NCBI RefSeq assembly: GCF_003073045.1
Contig: NC_037593.1
Coordinates: forward strand, 3,711,525 to 3,775,524
DNA: 64,000 bases
Reading direction: 5' to 3'
Origin: Pomacea canaliculata
Lineage: Eukaryota; Mollusca; Gastropoda; Architaenioglossa; Ampullariidae
The position numbers and the translations under genes were made by a program. Below are positions 36,251-49,659 of the stretch, piece by piece. The notes below the pieces were generated by a model, which made no database searches, was not told the origin of the DNA, and saw only the letters and a list, made by a program, of their open reading frames with translations. Positions within the stretch are counted from its first letter, which is position 1, and each line of letters begins with the position of its first letter.

Positions 36251-37339
36251 CAATGTCTTTATTCGATGAATTATGCGATACCCTTGTGCACACTTTAAAT
36301 GAGTGGATGGATCAAAGTGTTTTTCTACCCTCACCCAAGCGATTAATGGATCTTTTGTGCAATATTAGTAAATGATCAGACTTTGCTTCTAAGGTGTTAT
36401 ATGTCAAATATCTCTCTTTTTGTATCCACACCCCTCTGTGTGTGTGTGTGTTTTCTGGATACGAGTCGCACGTGCAGGCCAAACGGACGGTGATGCGCTT
36501 GGCTTGTGCCTCCTGTAGTTGCCGCCTCTCCCATTTACACAGGAAGCATCATCTGTTTAAATCGAGAAATAAGTCTAGCTCCGAGGACGCACTTTTTGAT
36601 AATTCTCAAATTAAGTGCCATGGTAAATATTCTGCACAGCTTTTACTCGCAAAGTAGAACTACAATCTACTTCATTAAGGTTGGAGTGGAACACAAACAG
36701 CAGTTGATGTCTTGTCGACCTCACGAATGTCGAGGACTTTGCCTACTGATGCCTCAGGTAAATTGGAAAGAAATGTGATGGTGTGTTAATCCGGAGACAA
36801 TGGTTTAATACCCGTGAGATGCAGGTGAATAGAATGGGCACCTGACTTTTTTATTGAGAGGGCTGAAAAAGGTAAGGGGGCGAGGGAGAAGAGATAAGCA
36901 TTATTTTCCTCACATAAAGCCTGGATGAAGGGATCTCACACCCCAAGAGATCCCTCAACGACAGGAAGACACCCTTTACATGTTCACCAAAAAATGCAGT
37001 TCAGTTTATTCCACAAACAGTAACAAAACAGTAAAATTCTAGTTGCAAACAGATTAGCAAACAAGCCTGAAGTTAGCAAGTTGGCCAAAGTTACAAAGTT
37101 CCGAACTCTTGACCCCTGAACCTCTGGTTTCTTTGACCTTCACCCACAACTTTGCCAAAGTTGGACAAGTGCTGGACATTTGTCTGAGGCTTTTAGCGCC
37201 AGTGTCAGCGGTCAATAAGCGGGCGTTCGCTCGCAACATTTGCGTGTATTAATGTTGTTATTATTTAAATGGCATATCAAAGCTTACAGTAACCAAGGCC
37301 TCGATAACGACAAATGTTGTAAGACGCACACGTAAAAAT

Positions 37340-37560
37340 AACACAAATGTCCGTGTGTGTGTGTGTGAGAGAGAGACAGAAAGCGAGAGAGAGAGAAGTT
37401 TATTTTTAGACATAAGCGCCACCGAAAAATCAGCATCAGCATCGCCGTATTCCTGTTTGAATATCACCAACAACCCTCGCAATTTATTTTTATTTTTTTA
37501 TTATTTTATTTATTATTATTTTTATTTTATTTATTTATTTTTTTTTTTTTTTGCACTGAT
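37340..37560. repeat. simple-sequence cluster (GT, GA and T-rich)
   Basis: Consecutive GT (37352-37366), GA-rich (37366-37396) and TTTATT/poly(T) (37485-37552) tracts. The segment 35200-39000 otherwise shows no supported gene apart from weak open frames. Confidence 0.7.
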
Positions 37561-39029
37561 GTGAAACTAATGGTAGACTGGTTGGCTCTGCTTGAAGCTG
37601 ACAAGCTGCCATTTTGGAGATCGTTATTGTTACATTATGTAAGTTGACTAGTGATTGTATACGAAGTAATAATGAAACAGTTATGTGTTACTGTCTCAGT
37701 ACTTTTATTATTTTTATTAAGCAAATTCTTTGTAAAGTCATTTTTAAGATAGAGAGGATGTTGAAGAAATTTGATTTTGTCCCCACGATGGCTTTAGATG
37801 CAGACGACAGTACAGATCTAACAGAAAGGACAATTCTCGTAGCAAGCATGACTTATTGAATAAGACTAATTGAAAATATGAGACTCCAAACAAAAACCCA
37901 AAAATGAGAGGACAAAAATTTTAATATTAAAAAAATGTTTTGTTAATTGTAGCTGACTTTCTTGATGTAGTTATAAACAATTTTGTTTCAGTCATTGCTG
38001 CAGGTTGATGATAATGATTTCTGCCTGAATGTTTATTGACTTTCACGTGGAAACGTGCATTTTGTATGAAACTGAATTGCCATACCCCAAAAAACAATGC
38101 AAGACATCTACAATAGTATGACATTTCTTTTGTGAGAGAAAACACACACACACACAGACAGTACAACTTCAGAGATAATACCAGAGATAATAATATTGAA
38201 AAATATCGTTTTGTGTTTGTCATGTAATTTTTCTGCTTGTTTGAGAGAACATGTAAACTAAAAGGCATTAATGTTAAAAATCCGTATTTCACAGGACTTC
38301 CTGTCTAAATTAACTCTTTCAAAACATAACGATCCATTTCAAACAGTCGTTTCGTGGCGGTGCATGCAGGCCAGCAGATATTTTAATCGTTTCTCACACA
38401 CGATGCGAGGTCACAAAGTTTGTGAAGTCAATATGTGCAATGGATGCCGTTTGCACTGTTAAAACCATCGTCTCTGAGAACCAGGATCATACCCGTGTCT
38501 TTGCCCCACTCTCAGCTCTTTCCTGACCTGTCACCCTTGGCGCCTGACCTACTGACCTTTTTGCGCCTCACAGCAGATGGTCGAAGAGCGGCTAATGCTA
38601 CCAAACAGGAAGTGCACAACTAGATTATATTATTTATTTCTTTATTTTTAATAAGGAGATTTTAAGATCCTGTGCACACATACGGGTATTTTGAGCTGCA
38701 GCTTTGTCAAGAACTGCGCAGAGAATTGGAAGAGAATGGACGGTACCTTGCAAAGAAAAAATACACCTAAACACTTGGTTAGCGAACTAAGGTTTGTCAT
38801 TACAAATTATCAGGTGATAGTTAAAAGATTTAAAAGTAGAACTGTGCTGAGAACCCTCGCATTAAGCTTGAAGTCATTCTAAACATTTTGTGGTTTTGAC
38901 ATGGACATTGCGATACTTTCAAATGTTTACGAAGCTCAAGGCGCTGTTCATACATAAAATCACAGGAAGTACTAACCTCCCAATAGGTATCAAGTAGGTC
39001 TTACAAATTCATTCGCCATCATTCAGATC

Positions 39030-39500
39030 ATAATTCTCTCTTTATATGCACAAACGCAGAATATTTTTTCTTGTCTTCTCATCCTTAACTCTTCACAATA
39101 TTTTCCGATCCGTAAAGTCGAAGGCCTTTTGAATGTTAATATATTCTGCATTAAGTTTAGTAGTTTTTCCCAATTGTGCATTTAATAAAAGTCTGTTTCA
39201 AAGTGCTTTACATAACAAGCAACGATTCTGCTGATGATGCTGATGCTGATGACAATAATAATGGTAGTATTTATGCAAATATATGATTAATTGTAATCTG
39301 CTTTTCTATTACTACTTCATAAACCTACTTTTCTAAAATTCTTTGGGACATCGATGATTGTGCCCCTTTCTTTTATCCAACAAATCAATCTTTTAGTGAG
39401 TATATAGGTAAACAACTTACTGAGTACACTAAGACCACGATAATTAGACGGATCGTAGGGTTGCCCTTCTTATGGAAAGGTGAAACAGAAGATTTACACC
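39030..39500 (-). mobile_element. decayed non-LTR retrotransposon reverse transcriptase fragment
   Basis: The minus strand reads GQPYDPSNYRGLSVLSKLFT followed by YILTKRLICWIKERG. This matches the RT block around the NYRGIS motif and the following helix of LINE polymerases. Further 3', IQKAFDFTDRKIL resembles the DFxKAFD catalytic block, out of frame with the first. Frameshifts and stops show it is inactive. Confidence 0.75.
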
Positions 39501-39792
39501 CTTCTACACCATTCTGAAAGAAAAAGACGGCCTGAAACAGGGTATTAAAATATTTTTACTAAGAAGGAAACAACTTTTGCCTTATACAATTTAACTGCTT
39601 GAATGATGACGAAGTCAACATCTTCAAAAGGAGACCATCACTGACAAGTGTTCAGTCATGGTCATTTGCAGCATCAAATTGCTAACCCATAATAAGATTT
39701 TTCTTTCTTTCTCCTCTTTCATTATTCCATCACTTTCTTTAACTTAATTCTGTCTAGCATTTTTGTTGTTGTTGGTTATTTATCTACAATCA

Positions 39793-40346
39793 TCAGACAC
39801 ATTTTATTTTCTGTAGACGAGAATCAAGGGCTGAACAGCAGTGTTGGCCATTGTGACATTGTGCCTCTGTGTCATCCTGACACAGGTGACAAATCCACTG
39901 CAGGTCTGGCCGCTTAGGGTCAGGGAAAGTACTTACCAACTCAGCAGGTAGGTGAGCACACACAGTTAGCTTTCTCATTGTCACAATATTTTTGTTTATC
40001 GTCGATATACTGCCATGCCGACATAGCCAACATCTCTTGTCCTTGCACCTGCTTGATTTAATTAGCCTCGTAGCAGTGTTTTGGGCGATGGAGCTTATTT
40101 CTGACCACGGATTTGTGTAGGTGGACGGCTGTCTGTCTGTTGGTTAGAAACCCCCAGTCTTCTAACTGACGAACTCTCTGACCTCAACAACGGGAGGAGC
40201 ACGCTTTCTTTGTCTGGGAGGCCATAGAACTTGGCTGCATCTGCAGTAGACAGACAGAGCTTTGTGTACTGGTCGGGGGTCAGCACACCACCTCTTGTAG
40301 TCCACCAGTGTAGTAGTGTAGCGGCCTCGTTATACTGCGGAATCAC
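39793..40346 (-). other. two adjacent open frames of unknown nature
   Basis: 40346-40095 encodes LLHWWTTRGGVLTPDQYTKL then CLSTADAAKFYGLPDK, weakly like the C-terminal part of amidohydrolases (STxxAAKxxGL). 39984-39793 encodes a His/Cys-containing stretch (WICHLCQDDTEAQCHNGQHC). Splice sites are not convincing. These could be gene or transposon remnants. Confidence 0.2.
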
Positions 40347-41688
40347 TGAAGCAGTTACCCTTCAGCCGAAGTTAAGCGCATGCGCAATGAAAGACTGCTG
40401 TGCTCCATGTTTCTACTTTGGAGATAATGACTGTTCGTCCGCAGAGAGAAAGAGAGAGAGAGAGAGAAAAAAAAAAAGGTTACTTTACCTAAGAGATATG
40501 TAAAGCACATTTTATATTACTGATGACATCACTTAACAAAAATCCCTTCAGCAGGTGAAATATTCCCGAGCCAAGGGCGATGTGACAGAAATTCTGAATC
40601 ATCGACCTGACAATGGAGAGCGATCTGTCAGACTTCCCACGCCCAGAAGTTAATTTATCTTGAGCTTGAGCTCCAGACTACACAGTAATTAAGTAAACTT
40701 TGCTCAAGCCTTCCTACTGGCAAAATAAACGAGGAAGGTTAATGAGTGCGCTGTCTTACGAGTGCCCAGGTTGTGCAACAAGCGCGTGCACGACTTCGTG
40801 GAAATGGAGGCACGAAGCTCGTCTTTTCACGCAGACATTTTATTATCACGAGAAGTGTGCAAAGCAAACACGGACTGAGTCGTTCTTGCCTGCCTGGGGT
40901 CACCTGCCAGTTTTTCTTATAATGACAGGTGAGCATTTTGGTTTAAGTTCGCCTCATACGGTGCGATTAAGTCGACGATTTAAATGAAGAAGTCTAATTC
41001 GCTTTAACTCTGGCTAGACTAGGATCAGGTTGCAAATTGGCTGCCATAACTTTTACTTTTATTCAAGAAGCTTTCACGGAATGAGGGAATAATCTTTTAT
41101 ATAAAATAAAATGAAATCTTTCCTCGAGACCAGACTCACGTGATCGAGTCGAATGGTGTGAGGTCTGCATGAAGGCGATGTTTAATTTTACAGAGAAGCC
41201 CATGAGAATTCGTGCACAGGGATGACCCTACACCCTGTGGGAAGAAAAATATTCCTTAAAGAGCTTCTCACTGCTTTAAAAAAGTGAGCTTTTCAGGACT
41301 CTCGAAAGGCTCCTAACCCTGCAGAAGCTATTGATAGAGATGCAAAATTTGTCCCCTTTGCTGAGCTGCATGCAAACACACTACATGTTTGCTTTGCTGT
41401 GTTTATTTACAGTTGGAAATTAAAAAAAGTGGTGTTGCAAACGATGAACGTCCAACCTGCTTCAGAAAATAAAAAAAAACCTGTGATGCTGTATAAGAGC
41501 TCTCTTTAACGTCTGTCCCCATGTCACATGATTTACATACTGAGAAAAAATAAACCCCAGGCACTTCATGGTTACAGTGGTTTTGTTTTATTTAATCTCT
41601 TGAAATATAATTAGGTGCTCAGACAAACTCCTGAATGTACTGACATTGAAATAAGTGGAGTCCTAATCCATTATTTGTTTGTGCACAG

Positions 41689-41799
41689 CCATACATACAT
41701 TCACTGTCAACATTCTGGAGCTGCTGGGTCCACCAGTCGTCATGGCTGCAGACGAAACGCCGTCTGCCGGAGACCCATTATTCAAACTGTCCTCAGAGG
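41689..41799 (+). CDS. candidate internal exon, unknown gene
   Basis: A good acceptor (TTATTTGTTTGTGCACAG) precedes an open frame that reads TFTVNILELLGPPVVMAADE followed by TPSAGDPLFKLSSE and ends at a GTAACA donor. Composition is protein-like. Neighbouring exons were not found. An ATG at 41742 could alternatively be a start. Confidence 0.3.
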
Positions 41800-42544
41800 G
41801 TAACAGCCTTACACTTTATTTCAAAGTTTACATGTGCGACTAGTCCAACCCTACCTTCTGGAAATTTGCCCAGTTTGTACAAAAAGCAACTAATTACAGA
41901 AGCGTTTGGATATATGTGTACTGGAAGTCGACAGCAACTCCCGGATCTGTGACAAGCGCAGGACCTTAGAAGGTAGGTAACTGTGTTAATCTGCATTTGC
42001 TCGGTGCAGGTAGCAGCAAATAATGAAATGGTTTGTGATACCGAGACAGCTGAAAGTTTTTCGAGTATAAGATGATTGCGATGCGTTGGTAAAGTTATTA
42101 TTAATGTATATAGTAAAGGTCAGAGGTGGATTGTTTGCAGCTAGTTCACATCCCTGAGACAAAACACAGATTATTAAGATACATGACTTGGATGTGAAAT
42201 GTGACAATTTCTATAAAAAAAATCTGGAGATTATTTCATTTATTTGGTAATAATAGTAGTAATTATTATTAACTGGCACCAGATTATTAAAAGCGGTGAA
42301 CTCACCTATGAAGCAGAATCATGTTTTGGACAAAACGTCTTTACGTTGGGTTTCCTTCTCAAGTCTTCTACTGGCATGCGCAAAAGAGGGGATGGCAGTC
42401 AGCTAGACTGGGAATAGTTTAGAAATGTTTAGCTGGCTGACAGGGCTTAGCCATACAGTTACCTAGGGATTTGTACAATCAGTCAGTCAGTCGTCTCTTG
42501 TCTGGTACCGGTCGTTTGTGTGAGCACATGGACAGACGCCGCAG

Positions 42545-42640
42545 CTACTTGCGCCTGTTCTGGGCGATGGCGATCAGATCCACGGGACGACCAGTCCACC
42601 CCTTCACGTTCGTAAGCCAGTTCTTCCTCTGACCACCCTG
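42545..42640 (-). mobile_element. C-terminal scrap of a non-LTR retrotransposon ORF2
   Basis: The minus strand reads GGQRKNWLTNVKGWTGRPVD then LIAIAQNRRK-stop. This matches the usual LINE polyprotein end (RKxWLDNVKEWTG...LxxxAxDRxKWR). The longer open frame on the same strand up to 42990 may include more of it. Confidence 0.55.
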
Positions 42641-43319
42641 GACTTGTACAGGCCGGCCTCAGAAACGGAATCAAACAGGTGACCGAGAGACTGATTGCCT
42701 GACGACCCTACTCTGCTGCATCGAAACTGGACGATATCTGGAAGAAGTCGGTTGGCCTCACTTCCGGTTTTCTCTTGGTAGTAAGTTCGGCCTTTGAAAA
42801 GATTGATTGTGTAACTCTTACGAGCCAAGGCTAGAAATTTAAAAAAAGGATCAACAGGCAAGTTTTTAGAGTAACCGTGAGCCAGTGCATGCGCACACAC
42901 AGACGCACACAGGCAGAGAAAAGAGGAAATGAGGGAGAGAAGCATAGACATCATCAATCCCTGAAGGACAATATCAACCTTCTTCTTTGCCAACTTCTAC
43001 CACAGGTTTGTTTAGGTGTTTGTACACAAAAGTCTTAATTTAGAGTTTGTTTGGACCTTTCAACTGACATGATAATGCACACACATACTGTAGTCTTCTT
43101 ATAACTAGGTTTAATAACCGCAAAAGAAAAGTGTTTCTGATGAAAACTACGTAGAAAAATAGATACATGTACATTATAAAGTTTAGCTAAGCATTGAGAA
43201 GGACAGCTCAGTTTTCTTCCAGCAAATTCTTCAAAACAGGGGTAAGTAATTCACACTGGCATTTCACAACTGCGTCTGGTGAACCCCAATCTTTTTTCTA
43301 CGTGAAATTGAGTTTCCTT

Positions 43320-43540
43320 CATGTCGAGTGGTATTTCTACCTGGGAAGTGAGATTCCTTGTTCGATCCACCCGACTATAGTGCAGAAAGGGTGCCGGCTT
43401 GCACAGGGTGGATTGTTTGCGTGGCCGTTGCTCGGGTGTGTGCTAGCCTTTTCACCAGTCGGTGATAGCTTCCGGGTGAGATTGGTTTCGATAGCCCCGC
43501 TAATAGCGTTTGATGATCGCCAACCCGGTTAGGCCGTCAC
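43320..43540 (+). repeat. possible tRNA-derived SINE
   Basis: GAGTGGTATTTCTACCTGGG is followed by TTGTTCGATCC, resembling the anticodon-arm-to-T-arm part of a tRNA with a pol III B box (GGTTCGANTCC). A second partial B-box-like GGTTTCGATAGCC follows about 130 bases later. There is no folded intact tRNA, so I call it SINE-like only. Confidence 0.35.
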
Positions 43541-45289
43541 TTTGTTTCTTGGGTTGCCCACCATCCTACCCGACCCTTCCCCCAACCACAACATCTCCTA
43601 CCTGCCAAGTAGCAGGAGTACTTGTCAATATTTCTTTCTCACTCCCTTTTATCAATTTGTTTCATTAGCTTAAATGACTCACTAAAGCCAAATCAATAGT
43701 TGTTTCTTTATTTCTTCTCTGTCCCTGATTGCGGTCGTGAATGTTGCTGGTGGAGGTGTAGAACAGAGAACTCGCTGTCCAGCCAGTCAAGCTCATTTAT
43801 TGGACGGAGATCCAATCAGTGTCTGATTTTCTCCAAAATTATTAAATTAAGTTTACTTCTTTCAGTGAACTCCGCATGCTGTACGATCATTGGTCTCCGT
43901 CATGTGCTGTGGTTGCCATACAATTTGGAACTCGTATCTCACAATTTAGTTTTTATTTATTTTTTATTCCCTCCTTTGAGCCGAAGTCTAACACCTCTTT
44001 TCTACATTTTATATTTATGTTTTAACTGGTGATTTGTGTTCTTATTTTTAATTATATTTTTAAACAGAACTTCCCCTTTCCACAAATGACAAACGAGGTT
44101 CGAGAGATTAAATTCTGAAGCAATGAAAATATAATGAGATTGTTGATTAACGAGGGCCATGCTGTGGTTACTGATAGGGAGAAGTCAGCATGTCAGTAAA
44201 GGACGTGACACACCTCACGACTTCGATCCGAGAGTGATGGATGAAAACATTTTTCCCATACACATATGAAGACATTATGCAGATTTTTTATCATATTTTT
44301 CCTATCTTTCACACTTTCTCCATTTACCAGCTACGGGTTTATTTTTACATCCCAAACAAAAATATCGATAAAAATTTGTCGACAATGAGAAAACTTCTAC
44401 ACTGTGATTCTGACTTCCCACCCGAGTTATTTACACTTTCTACTGTATTTAATTACAATGGTGTACTGGTGACCTTTCGCTCGCAGTCAAGAGTAACTGT
44501 GGACTATCCTTGTTAAAAGAACATTACATCTTCTTTCCTAAACAAAGTTTGAAGCTACTTACAGACCTACAAACTGTCTGCCTTAGTCTCAAATCTGCCA
44601 GTGTACCTCCGTTATGCTTCCCGCCGAAGTCTTCAAGGTTTACACGAGCACCAACGGCTAAAAATGGCGACGCAGACAAAAAAACTCAAATAAAAAAATA
44701 ACTGTTCTCTTGGGCTAAATATTACATCAAAGAAAACCCTTTCAGTCATAGTCTCATATGTCCCTTAATTTTTGCTGTAAAAAAAATCATTTTGCTTTCG
44801 GACTTGATCATTTCTTTCAAATTCTATGCAGCAAAGCTTGTCGCAAACTATGGTCTCTGGACAAACACTTGGCCCAGTGTTTGTTGACGATTAACCCGCA
44901 CCTGAAGTGACATGCGCAGAGGACGTTCTACTTAGAACTCGTGAGTTTGAGAAATTTGCCTACAAGTGGTAAACAAAAAAAAAAAAAAAATTCGTCCATA
45001 TTTTCCTGTTAAAGAATACAATTAAAATCACTAGTTCGATGCGTGGGCGGTAATCGACTGATCTAAAAGCACCACTAAAACATTTTATCCAACGACCAGC
45101 AAAAAGACAGAAAAATGCCACTACATCTCGTAATACAAGAAGGCGATAATAGAGAAACATTCAAGACTCGAGTCACCTGACCAGAAAATGTCCTGGCACT
45201 TTTAGAGATTTGGCCCAACCTTCCTAATTTAACTCCTATCTGTATGCAGTAAAGGGGATACAATCATACAGTAGGGGAGAGAAAAATAG

Positions 45290-45550
45290 TGTAGTTTGGT
45301 GAGGCTAACCCCAGGTGAGTAGTAATAGAAGCAAAGGATAGGCTACCCCCAAGGTGACTGGAAGAGTCGGTGGGTCCTATAACTGGAAACAGACAAAGAG
45401 GTAGGACTTCGGCCGATGATCTGAGTCCTCTGTCTGGTGTCCAACCTCGACTATACTACAGACAGCTTACCTGGCCGGTAGATATCGAGCGCAGGTAAAG
45501 CAAATCCTCTGCGCCACCAGGACCTAACTACGATTCCAGGTGCAACACTT
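45290..45550 (-). repeat. possible tRNA-derived SINE
   Basis: The minus strand at 45540-45515 reads GTCCTGGTGGCGCAGAGGAT, a good pol III A-box region. Downstream, TAGTCGAGGTTGGAC lies where a B box is expected but is degenerate. Body and tail borders are uncertain. Confidence 0.4.
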
Positions 45551-46260
45551 TGTCAGGAATCGATGTTTTTCTCGATGCAGCAGAATTTTAAAACCCTTGT
45601 CTCCAAGTGAGACAATTTTCAGGGTAAACCTGATCAGATCGTCGGTAAATCGGCTTATATTTAATAGCCCTGCACTTAATTCTAGCTTTAATGGAATCGG
45701 CTCCTACTAGAGACTAGCGGGGTACGGGTTTCTGAAGAAAATATAATTAAGAAAATTAATGGAAAATCAGGCTGAAGTCTAGTTTGGTGAGGTAATGTAT
45801 TGTCCAGGCTTGATTCCTGCTTTTAGAAAATCTAGAAACACGTAAAATTAGAACTTCGAAAGCAATATAATGACAATATTATAAAGATTTCAGAGTATTT
45901 TATTCTTCATATTTGTTTTTAACTCCATTACGCACACATACCCCTGCATGCCTGAACGTGTACAGCCGGCCATTCTTAACAGGGCAAAGTGCCGAAGAGT
46001 CAAAGCCCCGAAGTTTCCCAAAGTCCCATTGTTTTGGCAAATGTATTGAGTGTACAAACATGTGATCATCACTTTCTCCACTAACCTCAGAGGTCCACTC
46101 AAACCAACTTGTTGACAATGTTTTATTTTTTCCACTTGTTTAGTATTTGTCTAGCTCCTCCCTGCATACAAACATTATCTCGAATAATAAACAATTAAGA
46201 GTACTGGAATTGATGCCGAACGAACGTGTGCTTGTGTGTGTGTGCGTGCGCGTGAGGGCA

Positions 46261-46378
46261 TGCATGTGTATGTCTACATGTGTGTGTATGTCTACATGTG
46301 TGTGTATGTCTGCTTGTGTGTGTATGTCTGCATGTGTGTGTGTATCTGCATGTGTGTGTATGTCTGCATGTGTGTGTG
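46261..46378 (+). repeat. 18-bp GT-rich minisatellite
   Basis: ATGTGTGTGTATGTCTGC repeats about six to seven times with small changes. Open frames rich in Cys/Val or His/Thr on either strand here are repeat artefacts. Confidence 0.85.
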
Positions 46379-47339
46379 TAAGAGCATGCATACGAGATGA
46401 ATGCTGGCATACACTGCGTAAATCCTCAACATTTATGAAAAACTCTCATGTAATTCGAGTCCGCTCCTCATAGTTCGGGATAATTACATGACATCTCATT
46501 AATAAAACCCAGGCCTTTCAACACCAAGTCGCAAATGAGATAAATTGACTGTCCTTTTCCCATCAAACCTAAAGGTCACTTATTAGCATATTGTTAATAA
46601 GTCCAGTCCACGATTGGTCGATTCTAAGTGAAGAGGACCAGTGAATACAATAAGAATAACAAGTATAAACAAGTATTATACTAGTATCTGATGTAAATGA
46701 ACATCATTTATTTGCGAGATATTTGCAGTCATTTATTGTAGAGTACGAAAGCTTTGCGATGCAGGAATATATATAATTTCTGAAAAAGGAAAGAATAAAT
46801 TTAGCTGCGATGATGAAACTGTTTACAGTGTGCATCATGTGAGTGTTAGCTAATGCCGTCAAGATAAAATAAAAAAATCCAAAAATTTATATAGTGTTGG
46901 ATATATTTTCAGCAGCTTCAATGACAAAAAAAGTTTAGAAATAGCAAATACGAATTTATTACTCCTCTCGATAAGTGGATGTTAAGGAACGCTACGGTTT
47001 CTAAACAATATTAGGTACAAAGAAATATGTAAAGCTCTTGAAAATTAAATATATCAAAATTCAGTCAATAAAGGTGCTTTTTTCATCCAGTGTCTCTTAC
47101 AGGTGGTGGAAATGGAAGGGAGGAGGAGCTGGGGAAGGGCGGGTGCTGGCATGGCCTAACGAGTGTACCTACCGCCAGGGCCATTGTAATGAGCCATGGC
47201 GGCCCCCAGACGTGTCTGTAAGCCAGACGCCGAGCTAGTGACCACTGATCACCGTGTGCCGTAGCCTGGCGCCCGGTCACAGCTTCTCTTGATCGATTGC
47301 GCCTTTATTTGTTTGAATCTTAAAATCCCATTCCACTCA

Positions 47340-47602
47340 CTTTGTCCTGGCTCGCAGGGTCAACCCACGGTGTGTACGCTCGGTCCCAGTCGACAGGCCT
47401 CCAGGGAATGCTTTCGGGGGCAAGGTTCGAACTCTTAATTCGACCAGAACGAGCCCCGGGGTGCCTGGACCAATCAGAAACGCGAAGGCAATTGATCCGC
47501 GGGCGATGGACCAATCGCGGCGGGGCGCGAGCAAGCGGGGCATGGACTGGCCGCTGGCGGGGATGCAGAAGGTGGATGGCGGTCCATGAAACTGGAGACT
47601 AA
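47340..47602 (+). promoter_or_regulatory. CpG-rich promoter-like region with CCAAT boxes
   Basis: The segment is strikingly GC- and CpG-rich against AT-rich flanks. It carries two CCAAT elements (GACCAATCAGAAACGCG near 47468 and GACCAATCGCGGCGGGG near 47509) about 40 bases apart, then an ATG at 47603. A GGTTCGAACTC at about 47424 also resembles a pol III B box, so part of the region may be a SINE. Confidence 0.45.
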
Positions 47603-47629
47603 ATGGCTGTGGAGACAGCGGAGTGTCGG
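47603..47629 (+). CDS. candidate first coding exon
   Basis: ATGGCTGTGGAGACAGCGGA and the next seven bases encode MAVETAECR and end exactly at a consensus donor GTGAGT, directly downstream of the CpG-rich region. The gene it would start is unknown. Exon-like plus-strand segments follow at 48215, 49181 and 50864. Confidence 0.35.
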
Positions 47630-48214
47630 GTGAGTGGTGCGCGGACCTACCCTCATTGGAGGCTTTGTCCAGCAGTGTTTGCCGTTCCTCTTGTGTAACT
47701 TATTGCCGAGGGGAAGTTTTTTTTTTTTTAATTCTCGAAGGAAGGTCATTTCTGAAAGTCGTTTTCCGTGAGTTAAATCGCATTTACGAATATTCCAAAT
47801 AGTATTTTTTTTCTCTCTCTACTCCCTTTTCTGCTTCTCGTTCTATTGTTTATTTACCATCATTATTATTTGTTACCAATTATCAGTTCACCTACTGGCT
47901 ACTTCTTTTTCATTACAGCTTATATTTTAACTATTATAAGTAATATTTTATTTAAGAGAAAATAAAATTCTTAGCCTGTTAAAAGGACAATTGTCATCTT
48001 GAGCTACTTTAAAGAGACAGACAAAGGTTAAAAAGACAGGGTTAGAGAGAGAGAGAGAGAAAGACTTTTGATCTTCCATGTATGAGAGACATACTTCAAC
48101 ATATGAACTTTGTATGTTACATGCTAAGTTCCGTCAAATAATCGAACAAAAGGTAACAGTTTCTTTTTCCATGAGATCCATCTTACTTATGTACACTCAA
48201 ACCTTGTCTACCAG

Positions 48215-48423
48215 CCTTTCTACCTGTTTTATTGTCTGGCTATATGTGTATTTATCTGTTTGTCTGTCTGTCCATCCCTATTCTTCGGAAGCGCAGAAAG
48301 CGGGAGCAGAACAAGATAATGGCTGAGATGCCATGTTATCGAAGTCGAAAGACAAACAATAACAGCGATAACTACTTAGTAAGAACACCAACAGAAGAAG
48401 CAAAGACTTTGACAGAGAAGTAG
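48215..48423 (+). CDS. candidate terminal exon, membrane helix and cytoplasmic tail
   Basis: After a CTACCAG acceptor, the frame reads a hydrophobic helix (FLPVLLSGYMCIYLFVCLSI) and then a stop-transfer cluster (RKRRKREQNK). A 33-residue polar tail contains NYLV and ends at TAG (48421-48423). This is the order expected for the end of a type I membrane protein. It needs a phase-1 upstream exon, so it does not join directly to 47603-47629. No family is recognised, and part of the hydrophobic run comes from CTGT repeats. Confidence 0.28.
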
Positions 48424-48504
48424 ACGCAATGTATCAGTGGGACCGACATCGTAGTCAAGTCCTGCAACTGTCAAAGCTGCTCACCTCCCAGTAGAAAAAC
48501 TTAC

Positions 48505-48833
48505 TCGTGGAACGTGTGCCAAAAATTGGATCCTGCGTGTCCTCTGGATGCCAGTCCCAAATATCTTCCCGTGAACAACTGATAGATAACAAAGATAATG
48601 TCAAGGGTTACTAGGATAGTCACAAATGACAAGGATATGTTACAGAGAGGGTCGTTAGCATGAGGGCTACATCATCACCAGCCTTTTTCTTTTTTTTTTT
48701 TTTGTCATCCCCTTTTCTCACCCATGAGTCGATCGGAGTATTTTTCTGATGTGAACACGGGCGGTGTACAGGGCGACTCACTTGGCCGGACACTGGTCAT
48801 CTTCACAAACGCCATGTCATACCTAAAGTACAT
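48505..48833 (-). CDS. two exon-like segments of an unknown minus-strand gene
   Basis: 48833-48782 is bounded by GATCAG and GTGAGT and reads MYFRYDMAFVKMTSVRP. 48578-48505 is bounded by CTATCAG and GTAAGT and reads IVHGKIFGTGIQRTRRIQFL then AHVPR. The phases agree. A second frame of the latter (SREDIWDWHPEDTQDPIFGT) is also open, so the reading is uncertain. Confidence 0.25.
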
Positions 48834-49180
48834 CTGATCAACTTTAAAGAAGCCTTCAGTATAAGAAAGAAAGAAAGTGGAATAAATAAAATTGACAGAC
48901 TAGGAAAGAGAGAAATTTAAAAGGATAAGTAAACCCTGCAGCAGATATCAGTGAAGACAGAAGAACTAACAGAAGAAGAAAATGACAAAGAAAACAGATG
49001 AAGATGGTGGAAATAATGGTCACAAGAAGTTACTATGAATAGAAATGTGAACAGCGAACAGTACTCATCATTCTCAACTCTGTTGCTCATTTAGCCCAGC
49101 CTTTTAATAGCTCTTCGTGTCTGGGTTGATTCCCCCCTAAACTCTACCCGAGTAATGGTTGTTACAATCTGCTTTCAAAG

Positions 49181-49232
49181 AACCGCCTTCAAGTACACCG
49201 TGCAGTTGCAATGATCAAAGAGGAACTGGGAG
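49181..49232 (+). CDS. candidate internal exon
   Basis: It is bounded by CTTTCAAAG and donor GTGAGC and reads NRLQVHRAVAMIKEELG. Possible continuation at about 49360 is ambiguous between two frames. Another protein-like stretch without clean phase is at 49957-50062 (EQEQSLTFSYAREDNENLAS). Confidence 0.2.
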
Positions 49233-49659
49233 GTGAGCCGCCAGGTAGGGAGAAGCCGAGTGACTGTCACCTGTGATAGTTTTTAATCCCCTCACGCTAC
49301 GCAGCGTTTGACAGGTGTTCGTGTTTGATGTGTGTGGTCCACAGGTAGAAAGAAAAATTGAACGAGCTGTGTCCGCGGGCCAACCTCGTGCTGAGTGACA
49401 GCTACATCCAGAGCCCTCTGTCCTCCAGTCACACCTTTACGACGTCACACGCAGGACAGGAAGTGGCATTGTCATGTAAGATGACCTCACTTTTAACTAC
49501 TTCCCGTCTGAAGAACTGAAGAATTTTTTTATTAAATGATATTTGATATTTTTTTCTTTTATAAATTGTGAAAGTATTGTGACTCACTGGTGACGAGTCG
49601 CAATGTCCGTATGATTTAAGATATCGGAGGTTAGAAGAGCAATAAGAGAAGCTGCTTGT

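Noticed and set aside
43340..43370. Intact tRNA gene
   Set aside because: A B-box-like motif is present but acceptor and D arms do not pair.
46140..46473. His/Thr- and Cys/Val-rich open frames on both strands
   Set aside because: They are translations of an 18-bp GT-rich minisatellite.
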